64,000 bases of DNA, taken from positions 1,426,001 through 1,490,000 of the forward strand of contig NZ_CP069362.1 of NCBI RefSeq assembly GCF_029910535.1, written 5' to 3'. Every line of letters starts with the position of its first letter. The first letter of the stretch is position 1. The notes under the pieces are model-generated. The model was not told where the DNA came from, ran no database searches, and was given only the letters and a program-made list of their open reading frames with translations. Source of the DNA: Marinitoga aeolica. GTDB taxonomy: Bacteria > Thermotogota > Thermotogae > Petrotogales > Petrotogaceae. A program made the translations under genes and the position numbers. Of this stretch, positions 17,693-26,269 are shown one piece after another.

Positions 17693-17710
17693 ATACGATT
17701 ATTATCGTAT
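17693..17710. promoter_or_regulatory. Perfect palindrome just upstream of the DUF1292 gene RBS
   Basis: ATACGAT (17693-17699), spacer TATT, ATCGTAT (17704-17710). The right arm ends directly at the RBS AAGGAGGG (17711). As DNA it may be an operator; as RNA it would form a hairpin beside the ribosome site. Confidence 0.45.
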
Positions 17711-17724
17711 AAGGAGGGTAAATT

Positions 17725-18066
17725 ATGGAAAGATTAGAATTTTTTACAATTACTGGTGAGGATGGAAATGAATATAACTTTATGTTTATTGAAGAGTTAA
17801 AAATTGATGGGGAAAAATATTGGATATGTTATGAAGCATTTAAAGAAGAAGATAGCGAAGATATTGTTTTAGGAGATACTGTAGCTTTTAAGGTTAATGA
17901 AAATAATGGTGAATTATTCCTTGATGCTGTAGAAGATGATGAAGAGTTAGAAAAAGTAGAAGAAGAATGGAAAAAGATTATGGAAGATATTGATATTGAT
18001 GAAAATGAAGATTTTATAATGCTTGATTCTGAAAATGATATCATAGAAGAAGATAAAGATAACTGA
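17725..18066 (+). CDS. DUF1292 family protein
   Basis: 113 residues, very acidic. The first 70 residues follow the DUF1292 (YrzB-like) pattern: FTITGEDGNEYNF, then KYWICYEAF and a FLDAVEDDEELEKVEEEW strand/helix. The family is widespread in Firmicutes and Thermotogota; its function is not known. The last 40 residues are almost all Asp/Glu and probably disordered. RBS AAGGAGGG lies 7 nt before the ATG. It leads a unit that continues into the FolD-like gene 18 bp later. Confidence 0.8.
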   Translation: MERLEFFTITGEDGNEYNFMFIEELKIDGEKYWICYEAFKEEDSEDIVLGDTVAFKVNENNGELFLDAVEDDEELEKVEEEWKKIMEDIDIDENEDFIMLDSENDIIEEDKDN

Positions 18067-18084
18067 TTGATGATATTTTAGGGG

Positions 18085-19092
18085 GTGTTGGAGTTAAATA
18101 AAGAAAAACTATTTGATATTAAATTTTTAATAGAAAATTTTGATAAACCTATTTTTGAGAAAAATATAGAATTATATAAAAAAAATAATATTAAACCACA
18201 ACTGGTTTGTATTTTAACATCAGACGATCCAGGAAGTATTTCTTATGCAAAGGGAATAAAAAACATATGTAAAAAATATAATGTTAATTCTATTTTAGAG
18301 AAATGCGAGAGTAAAGATGAGTTAGAAGAAAAAATAAATTATTATAACAACGATAATGGCACTAATGGCATTATCATTATGTACCCTACACCATATAATA
18401 TAAAAGATACATACTTTATGAATCTTATATCTACAGAAAAAGATGTTGAAGGGTTAAACCATGAATATATGGGGTATTTGGTTCAACATGAATTTTATAG
18501 CGATAAAGAAAGTTTAAGAAAATTAATTATTCCACCAACTGCAAAAGGGATATTATACGTTTTAAAAAGAAATTATCTTGTATATGAAAATTATTATAAA
18601 AGTTATGGAAAGTATCCCGATGATTTAAAAGAAAATCCATTTAAATTAGAGGGAAAAAAGGTTGTAGTTATCAATGATTCATTAGCGGTAGGACGTTCAT
18701 TGGCTTTAATGATGCTAAATGAAAATGCAAGTGTTAGAGTATGCCAAAAGTATACAGATTATGATGATATTTTAAAGTTTGTATCCATATCGGATATTAT
18801 AATTTCTGCAGTGCCTTCAGAAAAGTTTAGAATTCCAACAAAATATATTTCAAAAAATTCTATAGTTTTTGATATAGCTTTTGAAGGGAATTTTGAATAT
18901 CCAGATGTTTTTGATAAGGTGTATAAAATATCTCCAAAATGGAATTTAGTCAAAAAAGGAAATAGGATAAATGATATGACACTACATAGATTGATCTCCA
19001 ATTTATTTTATCTGGTGAATAGAAAATTACCAAATGATGATTTAATAGAATTGAAAAAATTGGAAAAAAGAGTTCAAGAGGTGGGGGTTTGA
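18085..19092 (+). CDS. FolD-like protein with degenerate active site
   Basis: 335 residues with the two-domain FolD plan. The N-terminal part (TSDDPGSISYAKGIKN; MYPTPYNI; EKDVEGLNH) matches the methylene-tetrahydrofolate site; the C-terminal Rossmann part has LEGKKVVVINDSLAVGRSLA. FolD oxidises methylene-THF and hydrolyses methenyl-THF. In this copy the Lys expected four residues after the Tyr of SYAKGIK is Ile, the usual GRS of the NADP loop is NDS, and the P-G-G-V-G-P motif near the C-terminus is missing (SPKWNLVKKG instead). Activity is therefore doubtful. It is about 50 residues longer than usual. The start (GTG 18085 or TTG 18088) is uncertain, because AGGGGG lies very close. The next gene follows after 1 bp. 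Confidence 0.6.
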   Translation: MLELNKEKLFDIKFLIENFDKPIFEKNIELYKKNNIKPQLVCILTSDDPGSISYAKGIKNICKKYNVNSILEKCESKDELEEKINYYNNDNGTNGIIIMYPTPYNIKDTYFMNLISTEKDVEGLNHEYMGYLVQHEFYSDKESLRKLIIPPTAKGILYVLKRNYLVYENYYKSYGKYPDDLKENPFKLEGKKVVVINDSLAVGRSLALMMLNENASVRVCQKYTDYDDILKFVSISDIIISAVPSEKFRIPTKYISKNSIVFDIAFEGNFEYPDVFDKVYKISPKWNLVKKGNRINDMTLHRLISNLFYLVNRKLPNDDLIELKKLEKRVQEVGV

Positions 19093-19093
19093 G

Positions 19094-20443
19094 ATGAAAA
19101 AAATATTTTTAATTATATCAATAACTATAATTTCTTTAATTACATATGGTTTTGGTTTTTCTCTAAAAATAGATGACAATATAAATAATGTAAAAACATA
19201 TCAGGGAATTACATTTAAAGTTTATCATAATTATGAGGGATTTACATTTTTAGGAGAACTTAATGCATATAATGATGGTAAGTATAAATCATCTATGGGA
19301 GATACATATTATAAAGGATTTTATTTTTATATGAAAAATGGTGGAATAATATTAGATTTTGATAGGTATAAATTTTCATTTGGCAGATTACAACATTATG
19401 ATATTGTAAACACACCTTATTCATTATTTATATCATCAAAAGGGTTACCCGCAGTTATACTTGATTTCAGTTATGAGGATGATAATTTTTTCTATGAAAC
19501 TCGTTATATTGAATTAAATAGAGAATCAGCTTTTGGCTATCCTGATAGAGGAGCTAATTTGAAAGCTTATGGTATAAAATTTGGAAATTTTAGATTTGCA
19601 TATGAAGAATCTGCAGTATATGTAAATACATCTTTTGATATTGAATATTTTGTAAATATAATACCAAATTTTTTTGTTCAATATGTTAATATTTCTTATG
19701 GAAAACCATGGACTCATGGGTATAATGCAAATTCTATAATGGGATTTTCTCTGGATTATACAGATGAAAACAAGTATTTATATGGTCAAATACTTGTTGA
19801 TGATATAAATACAAATAGAATATTTGCTCCAGATTCATATCAAAACCCAGATAAAATTGCATGGAGTTTTGGTGGAAATATCCAAACAGAATATGGAAAA
19901 TTTGGATTGTATAATGCTGGGGCAACAAAATATACATTTCAACCTTCTGGAAACGGCTCTAATCTATATTATGGATACACATATTACCCAGATGTAACCT
20001 ATAATTATGATGGGGAAAAAGTAATATTGCCTGAAGAAAATTATATAGGATATTATAATGGAGAAAATAATTTAGCTTTTATGGGAACATATATTAACAA
20101 TATAAAAGGCATTAATATTAATGGCTCACTTGAATATGTTATATCTGGAAGTAAATCTCCAGCAAACCCATGGGGTGAATATGCAGTGTGGAGTGAAGGT
20201 GGGCAAGGGACACATTTCTTAGACGATGATATACTTGAAAACAAGTATGATTTCAATCTTAATGTTGATTATATGTTTTATGGATTAAAAATATATAATG
20301 GATTGAATTTAAGATATACAAAAAATAAATTGGAATTAGTTGATACTGCCGAAACAGATAATTATGACATGAAGCTATTTAAACCATCAAATGAAAATGA
20401 ATTTTATTATAATATAAAATTAGGTGTAGAATATAGCTTTTAA
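19094..20443 (+). CDS. Predicted outer-envelope (toga) beta-barrel protein
   Basis: 449 residues. A clear Sec signal peptide (KK, then a hydrophobic run to about residue 20, then GFGFSLKI) leads into a mature part rich in Tyr, Phe, Asn and Gly. Alternating aromatic strands are seen throughout, for example FYFYMKNGGIILDF and YNIKLGVEYSF. It ends in an aromatic residue (Tyr-Ser-Phe), as outer-membrane barrels do. I do not recognise a named family; a Wzi-like or porin-like barrel is possible. The ATG overlaps the end region of the FolD-like gene, with GAGGTGGGGG upstream, so both are on one message. A terminator follows at once. Confidence 0.6.
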   Translation: MKKIFLIISITIISLITYGFGFSLKIDDNINNVKTYQGITFKVYHNYEGFTFLGELNAYNDGKYKSSMGDTYYKGFYFYMKNGGIILDFDRYKFSFGRLQHYDIVNTPYSLFISSKGLPAVILDFSYEDDNFFYETRYIELNRESAFGYPDRGANLKAYGIKFGNFRFAYEESAVYVNTSFDIEYFVNIIPNFFVQYVNISYGKPWTHGYNANSIMGFSLDYTDENKYLYGQILVDDINTNRIFAPDSYQNPDKIAWSFGGNIQTEYGKFGLYNAGATKYTFQPSGNGSNLYYGYTYYPDVTYNYDGEKVILPEENYIGYYNGENNLAFMGTYINNIKGININGSLEYVISGSKSPANPWGEYAVWSEGGQGTHFLDDDILENKYDFNLNVDYMFYGLKIYNGLNLRYTKNKLELVDTAETDNYDMKLFKPSNENEFYYNIKLGVEYSF

Positions 20444-20446
20444 AAA

Positions 20447-20473
20447 AATCCCCTGAGATTAACTCAGGGGATT
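20447..20473 (+). terminator. Terminator after the envelope barrel gene
   Basis: A perfect 11-bp stem AATCCCCTGAG / CTCAGGGGATT with loop ATTAA, three bases after the stop codon. No long T-run follows; the adjacent repeat element begins two bases later. Confidence 0.7.
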
Positions 20474-20474
20474 C

Positions 20475-20757
20475 AGTTTGTAGACAAAATCAAAAACAAA
20501 TACAAAGTATTTTCAAAAATAATATTCACTCATACGGAAAATTCTAAAACCTCAAAAATGCTCATGGACATATTTTTAATACGAAGCATTAAAAATAAAT
20601 AAAGGTTTTTATATTAAAAAAATATAATAATTAATATAGGTTTGAAATAGAGCAATTATTTTAGTTTATAATATTTAAAATTTCGCGAAGCGAAAGTTTG
20701 GGAATTTTCAAGTATTCGCTCATATTATTTTTTTAGAAAATACTTTGTCAACAATCT
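20475..20757. repeat. MITE-like structured repeat, copy 1 (283 bp)
   Basis: Fills nearly all of the 354-bp gap between two genes. Its left end AGTTTGTAGACAAA and the complement of its right end, AGATTGTTGACAAA, are alike. The likeness continues inwards (GTATTTTC, AAAAATAATAT, GAAAATTC), so the whole element could fold back as an imperfect hairpin. A second copy at 36552-36782 lies in inverted orientation. An inner palindrome TTTCGC-GAA-GCGAAA sits at about 20682-20696. There is no open reading frame of note, so any movement would depend on a transposase elsewhere. Confidence 0.65.
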
Positions 20758-20797
20758 AAATCCCTAAGTATATCAGGGTATTTTTTACTTATTGATT

Positions 20798-21229
20798 TTA
20801 TATTGAAAAATTTTTCCAATTTTCTGTTTTCATTCTTTTTTCAATTTCATAAGTATCTTTTATTTTCTTGTGTGTAGGGCTTTTTATAAGATTCCATGTA
20901 TAATCTATTAGTTTTGAAATTATAAGGAAATATGAAATTTTCTTAGAATAATATTGAGAAATGCCTATTAGATAATAATTTATAACATATACTACAAGGG
21001 CAGCTGAAATCAAATTAAGAAAATTTAACAATCGTTGAAATGTTCTTTTTTCTATAGTTATGCTTATTATTTCTTGAAATTTTAAATATGTATAAAATGG
21101 AAGAATAAAAAGCATCAAATATAAATAAGTGATATTATTTAATTTAATTTTGAGATAAAATTTATAAAAAATCACTATAAATATATATTCAAAAGCCAAA
21201 AAAGAAAGTTTGCTAAAAACTTTTTTCAT
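20798..21229 (-). CDS. Small polytopic membrane protein of unknown function
   Basis: 143 residues with three or four hydrophobic segments (about 8-26, 33-51, 68-90 and 95-110) and a charged C-terminal tail (KKIKDTYEIEKRMKTENW). I do not recognise the family. RBS GGGGGG lies before the ATG. It is 20 bp after prfB on the same strand and probably the last gene of the secA-prfB unit. The C-terminal tail is predicted to be soluble. Confidence 0.6.
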   Translation of the reverse strand: MKKVFSKLSFLAFEYIFIVIFYKFYLKIKLNNITYLYLMLFILPFYTYLKFQEIISITIEKRTFQRLLNFLNLISAALVVYVINYYLIGISQYYSKKISYFLIISKLIDYTWNLIKSPTHKKIKDTYEIEKRMKTENWKNFSI

Positions 21230-21248
21230 CCCATCCCCCCAACTGTTT

Positions 21249-22358
21249 TTATTCTTCTTTATTTAATTTAGCAAAATATAGTAGTTCTGCTTCTATAAAT
21301 CCGTCTAATTCTCCATCTAAAACAGCATCGGCATTTGAAGTTTCATAATTTGTTCTATGATCTTTTACCATTTTATAAGGATATAACACATATGATCTTA
21401 TTTGATTTCCCCACGATATATCTTTCATATCACCCATAAGCTTAAGCTTTTCTTCCATTTTTTTTCTCATTTCGAGTTCAAATAATCGTGCTTTTAAGAT
21501 TTGCATTGCAGTAGCTTTATTTTGGTGTTGTGATCTTTCATTTTGACATGCAACAACTATACCTGTCGGTAAATGTGTAATTCTTACAGCTGAATCCGTT
21601 TTGTTAACATGCTGGCCACCAGCTCCCCCTGCCCTGAATGTATCTATTTTTAGATCATCTGGTCTGATTTCTATTTCAATGTCTTCATCTAATTCCGGAG
21701 TTACTGAAACAGAAGCAAATGATGTATGTCTTCTGTTAGCGGCATCAAAAGGAGAAACTCTTACAAGTCTATGAACTCCTGATTCATACTTTAATTTTCC
21801 GTAAGCAAAAGAACCATTTATTTTTATAGTTACGCTTTTTATGCCAGCTTCATCACCTGGTAAATAGTCTATTATATCTATTTTGTATGAATTTTTTTCA
21901 GCCCATCTGGTATACATTCTTAACAACATATCGGCCCAATCATGAGATTCAGTTCCGCCAGCACCTGGGTGTATTGTTAAGAATACATTGTTTGAATCAT
22001 ATTTCCCAGATAATAGCATGGCTAATTCAAATTCTTTAACTTTTTTTTCTATTTCTTGTAGTATTTCAAGTGCTTGATCATCCATTGTAGGATCTTCTTC
22101 ACCAAATTCCATTGCAACTTCAAGGTCCTCAAATAATCTTTGAAGATTATTAAATTCTTCCCTTTCATTTTTTAAATGCTGCAATTCTCTTGAAATCTTT
22201 TCAGCCCTTTTTTGATCATTCCAGAAATCAGGGTTTGTCATTTCATTTTCAAGTTCATTTATTCTATCATTTGTTTTTTCTATATTAAATAGTTTTTGTA
22301 AATTTTTGAATTTTTCATGCAATTCTTCTATTTTGACTTTAACTTCGTAATCAAGCAT
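21249..22358 (-). CDS. prfB: Peptide chain release factor 2
   Basis: 369 residues. It recognises UGA/UAA stop codons and triggers peptide release. The GGQ catalytic loop is in AGGAGGQHVNKTDSAVR, and the stop-recognition domain contains the RF2-type motif SPFDAA. The frame is continuous from the ATG: the in-frame UGA and shift site found near codon 26 in most bacterial RF2 genes is absent (the region reads LQKLFNIEKTND). It lies 4 bp after secA, with GAGGTG as RBS. Confidence 0.95.
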   Translation of the reverse strand: MLDYEVKVKIEELHEKFKNLQKLFNIEKTNDRINELENEMTNPDFWNDQKRAEKISRELQHLKNEREEFNNLQRLFEDLEVAMEFGEEDPTMDDQALEILQEIEKKVKEFELAMLLSGKYDSNNVFLTIHPGAGGTESHDWADMLLRMYTRWAEKNSYKIDIIDYLPGDEAGIKSVTIKINGSFAYGKLKYESGVHRLVRVSPFDAANRRHTSFASVSVTPELDEDIEIEIRPDDLKIDTFRAGGAGGQHVNKTDSAVRITHLPTGIVVACQNERSQHQNKATAMQILKARLFELEMRKKMEEKLKLMGDMKDISWGNQIRSYVLYPYKMVKDHRTNYETSNADAVLDGELDGFIEAELLYFAKLNKEE

Positions 22359-22362
22359 TGTT

Positions 22363-24813
22363 TCACCTCTTTACTCTAATTCTTTTATGTGTTTTTTTCT
22401 TTTCTTTCCTTTTTTCAGCCCTATTAATAACACTGCCGTCATTATGAACAAAATTTAATTGATTAATTTTTTTCTTTGTTTCTTCTTCTTCTTTTGAAGT
22501 ATCAACTTTTATAATTCTCAATAAATAAGATACTGTATCATCATAAATTGTATTTATTAATTCTTCAAACAAAATATAAGATTCTTTTTTAAATTCCATA
22601 GCAGGATCTTTTTGCCCATAGGCCCTTAAACTAACAGCTTCCTTTAGATGTTCAATAGCTTCAAGGTGTTTTCTCCATCTTTCATCAATTATTCTTAACA
22701 TTATAAATTTAGCAATTTTCTGAAATTCTTCTCCAAATTCGTCCTTTTTAGAATGATATTTATCCCATAATATTTTAAATACCTTATCTTTGCATTCTTC
22801 AATATTAGCATAATCAATTTTTTCAACGACACCAAAAGCTAATAATTTTTTTGATAGGTCTTCTTTGTCCACTAACTCCTCTTCATTAATTGAAGATTCT
22901 ACTAATCTATCTACAACGTCTTCAAATATTTCTTTCAAGTGTTCATCATAATCATCCCGGCCAAGAATCCAATCTCTATGAGAATATATAGAAGCTCTTT
23001 GATAATCCATAATTGAATCAAGTTCAAATAATCTTTTCCTTATAGAGAAATGAATTCCTTCAACTCTTTTTTGAGCATCTCTTATTATTTTGCTCAATAT
23101 CCCATGTTCTATAGGTTGCCCGTCTTCAATTTTTAAAGTATTCATTATATTTTTTAATTTATCTCCGCCAAATAATCTTAATAGGTCATCTTCGAATGAA
23201 AGGAAAAATCGTGATTCTCCAGGATCACCTTGCCTTCCCGAACGTCCTATTAATTGATTATCGATTCTTCTACTTTCATGTCTTTCAGTACCAATAACAT
23301 ATAGGCCACCTAATTCAACAACGCCTTCACCTAATTTGATATCTGTACCTCTACCTGCCATGTTTGTAGCTATTGTTATCATGCCTTTTTGTCCAGCTTG
23401 AGCTATTATTTCAGCTTCTTTTTCATGATATTTAGCATTTAACACATTATGTGGAATGTTTTCTTTTTTTAGCATATGACTCAATAATTCACTCGTTTCA
23501 ATAGAAGTTGTACCAACCAACATAGGTTGCCCTTTCTTGAATCTTTCTTTTATTTCATTGATAACAGCGTTCCATTTTTCTTTTTGGGTTTTATATATTA
23601 AATCATTTTTATCTTTTCTAATAACAGGTTTATTTGTTGGAATAACTACAACTTCACAATTATATATTTGTTTGAATTCATCTTCTTCAGTTTTTGCTGT
23701 ACCAGTCATACCTGCTAATTTTTCATACATTCTAAAGTAATTTTGAAATGTAATTGTAGCATAGGTTAATGACTCTTCTTTAACTTTTACACCTTCTTTT
23801 GCTTCAATTGCCTGATGTAACCCTTCGCTATACCTTCTTCCGTGCATTAATCTTCCGGTGAATTCATCAACTATAATAACCTCGCCATCCTGAATTATAT
23901 AATCTTTATCTCGTTTAAAGTAATGTAAAGCTTTTAAAGCATTTAATGTGTGGAATAAAAAGTGAATGTTTTTAGGATCATATAAGTTTTCTATGCCTAA
24001 CATTTTTTCCAATCTGGATATTCCATCATCAGTGAGGATTACAGCTTTACTTTTTTCATCTAATGTAAAATCTTCATCTCTTCTTAATTTTCTAGCTATT
24101 GATGCAAATTTGGTGTATAGATGCGAAGGTGTATCAGATGGACCAGAAATAATTAAAGGAGTTCTAGCTTCATCAATTAAAATACTATCAGCCTCGTCAA
24201 CTATTGCATAGTGATGCCCTCTTTGTACCTTGTCATTTAAGTCATAAACAAGGTTATCTCTCAAATAATCAAATCCAAATTCATTAGCTGTTCCATAGGT
24301 AACATCGCATTGATAAGCTCTTTTTCTTTCCTCATTTTCCATACCAGCTTGAATAAATCCAACGGATAATCCTAAAAATTCATATATTGGTCCCATCCAT
24401 TGGGCATCCCTTTTTGCAAGGTAATCATTATGCGTAGCTAAATGAACACCTTTTCCAGTTAAAGCATTTAGGTATACTGGTAATGTTGCAACTAATGTTT
24501 TACCTTCACCTGTTTTCATTTCAGCAACATTACCTTCATGTAATGCAAGTCCACCCATTAATTGAACATCAAAATGTCTCATTTTTAAAACTCTTTTTGC
24601 TGTTTCTCGTACTACTGCAAATGCTTCAACCAGAATATCATCTAATGTTTCACCATCTTTGAGTCTTTTTTTAAATTCGTCTGTTTTTAATTTCAGCTGT
24701 TCGTCGCTTAATTTTTCGATTTGTTCTTCTAAAGCATTTATTTTTTCAACGATTTTTTTGTATCTGTTCAGAATTCTTTTATTCTTGTCAAAAATTTTTG
24801 TTAAAATACTCAT
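22363..24813 (-). CDS. secA: Preprotein translocase motor ATPase SecA
   Basis: 816 residues. It drives preproteins through SecYEG by ATP hydrolysis. Walker A TGEGKT is at 101-106, the DEAD-box-like [16 protein letters not shown] follows near 205, and the second helicase lobe has [13 protein letters not shown] and the [17 protein letters not shown] segment. The C-terminus ends in a basic tail ([17 protein letters not shown]) without the Cys-rich SEC-C zinc motif found in many SecA proteins, as in other short thermophile forms. The RBS AAGGTAGGTG lies 4 nt before the ATG, between it and the preceding envelope gene. Confidence 0.96.
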   Translation of the reverse strand: MSILTKIFDKNKRILNRYKKIVEKINALEEQIEKLSDEQLKLKTDEFKKRLKDGETLDDILVEAFAVVRETAKRVLKMRHFDVQLMGGLALHEGNVAEMKTGEGKTLVATLPVYLNALTGKGVHLATHNDYLAKRDAQWMGPIYEFLGLSVGFIQAGMENEERKRAYQCDVTYGTANEFGFDYLRDNLVYDLNDKVQRGHHYAIVDEADSILIDEARTPLIISGPSDTPSHLYTKFASIARKLRRDEDFTLDEKSKAVILTDDGISRLEKMLGIENLYDPKNIHFLFHTLNALKALHYFKRDKDYIIQDGEVIIVDEFTGRLMHGRRYSEGLHQAIEAKEGVKVKEESLTYATITFQNYFRMYEKLAGMTGTAKTEEDEFKQIYNCEVVVIPTNKPVIRKDKNDLIYKTQKEKWNAVINEIKERFKKGQPMLVGTTSIETSELLSHMLKKENIPHNVLNAKYHEKEAEIIAQAGQKGMITIATNMAGRGTDIKLGEGVVELGGLYVIGTERHESRRIDNQLIGRSGRQGDPGESRFFLSFEDDLLRLFGGDKLKNIMNTLKIEDGQPIEHGILSKIIRDAQKRVEGIHFSIRKRLFELDSIMDYQRASIYSHRDWILGRDDYDEHLKEIFEDVVDRLVESSINEEELVDKEDLSKKLLAFGVVEKIDYANIEECKDKVFKILWDKYHSKKDEFGEEFQKIAKFIMLRIIDERWRKHLEAIEHLKEAVSLRAYGQKDPAMEFKKESYILFEELINTIYDDTVSYLLRIIKVDTSKEEEETKKKINQLNFVHNDGSVINRAEKRKEKKKTHKRIRVKR

Positions 24814-24821
24814 TTGAACAC

Positions 24822-26168
24822 CTACCTTAATATAATTTTCTCAATAAATTTATTATTATCAGAAGCATTTATTATTATAAATTCTCCTGGAACAGAATTA
24901 CCGATATATTCTTCAAAAAATGAATTAATGTTGGAATACCATAGATATAATATATTTTTAGGTATATCATTTGATTCAAATATTTTTATACTTGAGAATT
25001 TCCTGGAATTTACAATTAAATATTTCATTAGTGATGGAGATATTGATGAGATAATCATTTTGTTTTCATTTACATATAAATATAATGGTGAATTGACATT
25101 TTTATAGTAAATACTGTAATAATAATAATTTCCCAGAATTTTTTTTTCGATACCCCAATGTTTTATTTTTTCCTCTATTTTTTCCAGATTTACCTTTCCA
25201 GGAATAATAACGGATAAACCATCACCTTTTCTGGAAAAATACTCACTTAAATATAAATCGCCATTATTTTTAATAGTAGATAAAATATATTTTAGAGAAT
25301 CCTTTGAATAATTATCTTCGGGAACGAAAATTTTCGAAATGAAATCATATATTTCAGATGGCGAATTAAGATTTAAGAAAATTAATGAGTCACCAAAAAT
25401 TTTATATCCACTGTCAAATTTTGAAATATTTATAATTTTTAATGTGCTTTCAATATTAATAATTATCTCTTTATTAGAATAATTAATTCTTATGTTGCCC
25501 GAATCATTTTCAGAATATTTTGATATATATATTTTTTGAAAAGGTTCAATTAAGTAATTGAATTTTTTATTTTTAAAAGAAGCATATATACTATCTTTAA
25601 TTTTTAATTTTAAAGAATTGAAATCATCAAGCAATTTAAATATTTTTTCAAGGGAGATATTATTATTATATAGAATAATATGACCGCCAATAAAATATAT
25701 TTTTAGATTGAGATCTTTTATAAAATATTCCCCATTTATATATTCTACCTTATAACTAAAAAGATTTTTTATCAAATTAATTAATTTTTCTTGATTATTG
25801 TAATCTGTTATTATATAACCATTAAAATTTTTCAAGAATTTGATGATATCCTGTATAGGATTTATCCAGAAAAAATTTTTAATATTAAATGAATTATTGG
25901 ATATAATCAAAAAATTTGACGAAATTAGATTTTGTGCATCGTTTATTTCATCTTTATTTAAATTTTTAATTAAATAGTCATATAAAGATTCCTGGCCTGC
26001 GCCTTCATTTGAATATAAATATCTAAAAAAAGAAACATTATTATATAAATTATGGTAAAATAATTTTGGATTATGAAAATAAAAATAAAAATCATAATTA
26101 TTTAATAAATTAAAAGGAAAAGTGAATATTTGAAATAGCAAAAATAAAAATAGTAATATTTTTTTCAT
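24822..26168 (-). CDS. Secreted or membrane-anchored protein of unknown function (DUF3352-like architecture)
   Basis: 448 residues. It begins with a signal peptide or N-terminal anchor ([18 protein letters not shown]) and the rest is soluble, rich in Asn, Ile, Lys and Tyr. Long alternating strand/helix repeats, with a late G-x-S-x-x-I-P segment ([19 protein letters not shown]), recall DUF3352-type envelope proteins; this is a loose resemblance. No catalytic motif seen. It is the first gene of the secA unit, 8 bp before secA. Confidence 0.5.
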   Translation of the reverse strand: MKKILLFLFLLFQIFTFPFNLLNNYDFYFYFHNPKLFYHNLYNNVSFFRYLYSNEGAGQESLYDYLIKNLNKDEINDAQNLISSNFLIISNNSFNIKNFFWINPIQDIIKFLKNFNGYIITDYNNQEKLINLIKNLFSYKVEYINGEYFIKDLNLKIYFIGGHIILYNNNISLEKIFKLLDDFNSLKLKIKDSIYASFKNKKFNYLIEPFQKIYISKYSENDSGNIRINYSNKEIIINIESTLKIINISKFDSGYKIFGDSLIFLNLNSPSEIYDFISKIFVPEDNYSKDSLKYILSTIKNNGDLYLSEYFSRKGDGLSVIIPGKVNLEKIEEKIKHWGIEKKILGNYYYYSIYYKNVNSPLYLYVNENKMIISSISPSLMKYLIVNSRKFSSIKIFESNDIPKNILYLWYSNINSFFEEYIGNSVPGEFIIINASDNNKFIEKIILR

Positions 26169-26184
26169 AGAATCACCCCATTTT

Positions 26185-26206
26185 CTGTTATAATAAATTA
26201 TAGCAG
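26185..26206. promoter_or_regulatory. Palindrome carrying divergent -10 elements
   Basis: CTGTTATAAT (26185-26194), AA, ATTATAGCAG (26197-26206) is a near-perfect palindrome (9 of 10 pairs). It offers a TATAAT on each strand between the secA unit (minus) and the GGDEF gene (plus). No clear -35 on either side. It may be a shared promoter/operator. Confidence 0.4.
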
Positions 26207-26269
26207 AAAAATTTTTTTTAATTATTTTTTTCTTAAAAATTTAATTACAATTTAAATAAGGTGATAATT

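Noticed and set aside
20761-20790. Terminator for the small membrane protein gene after prfB
   Set aside because: The CCCT...AGGG stem is very short, and its T-run is on the plus strand, whereas the gene is on the minus strand.
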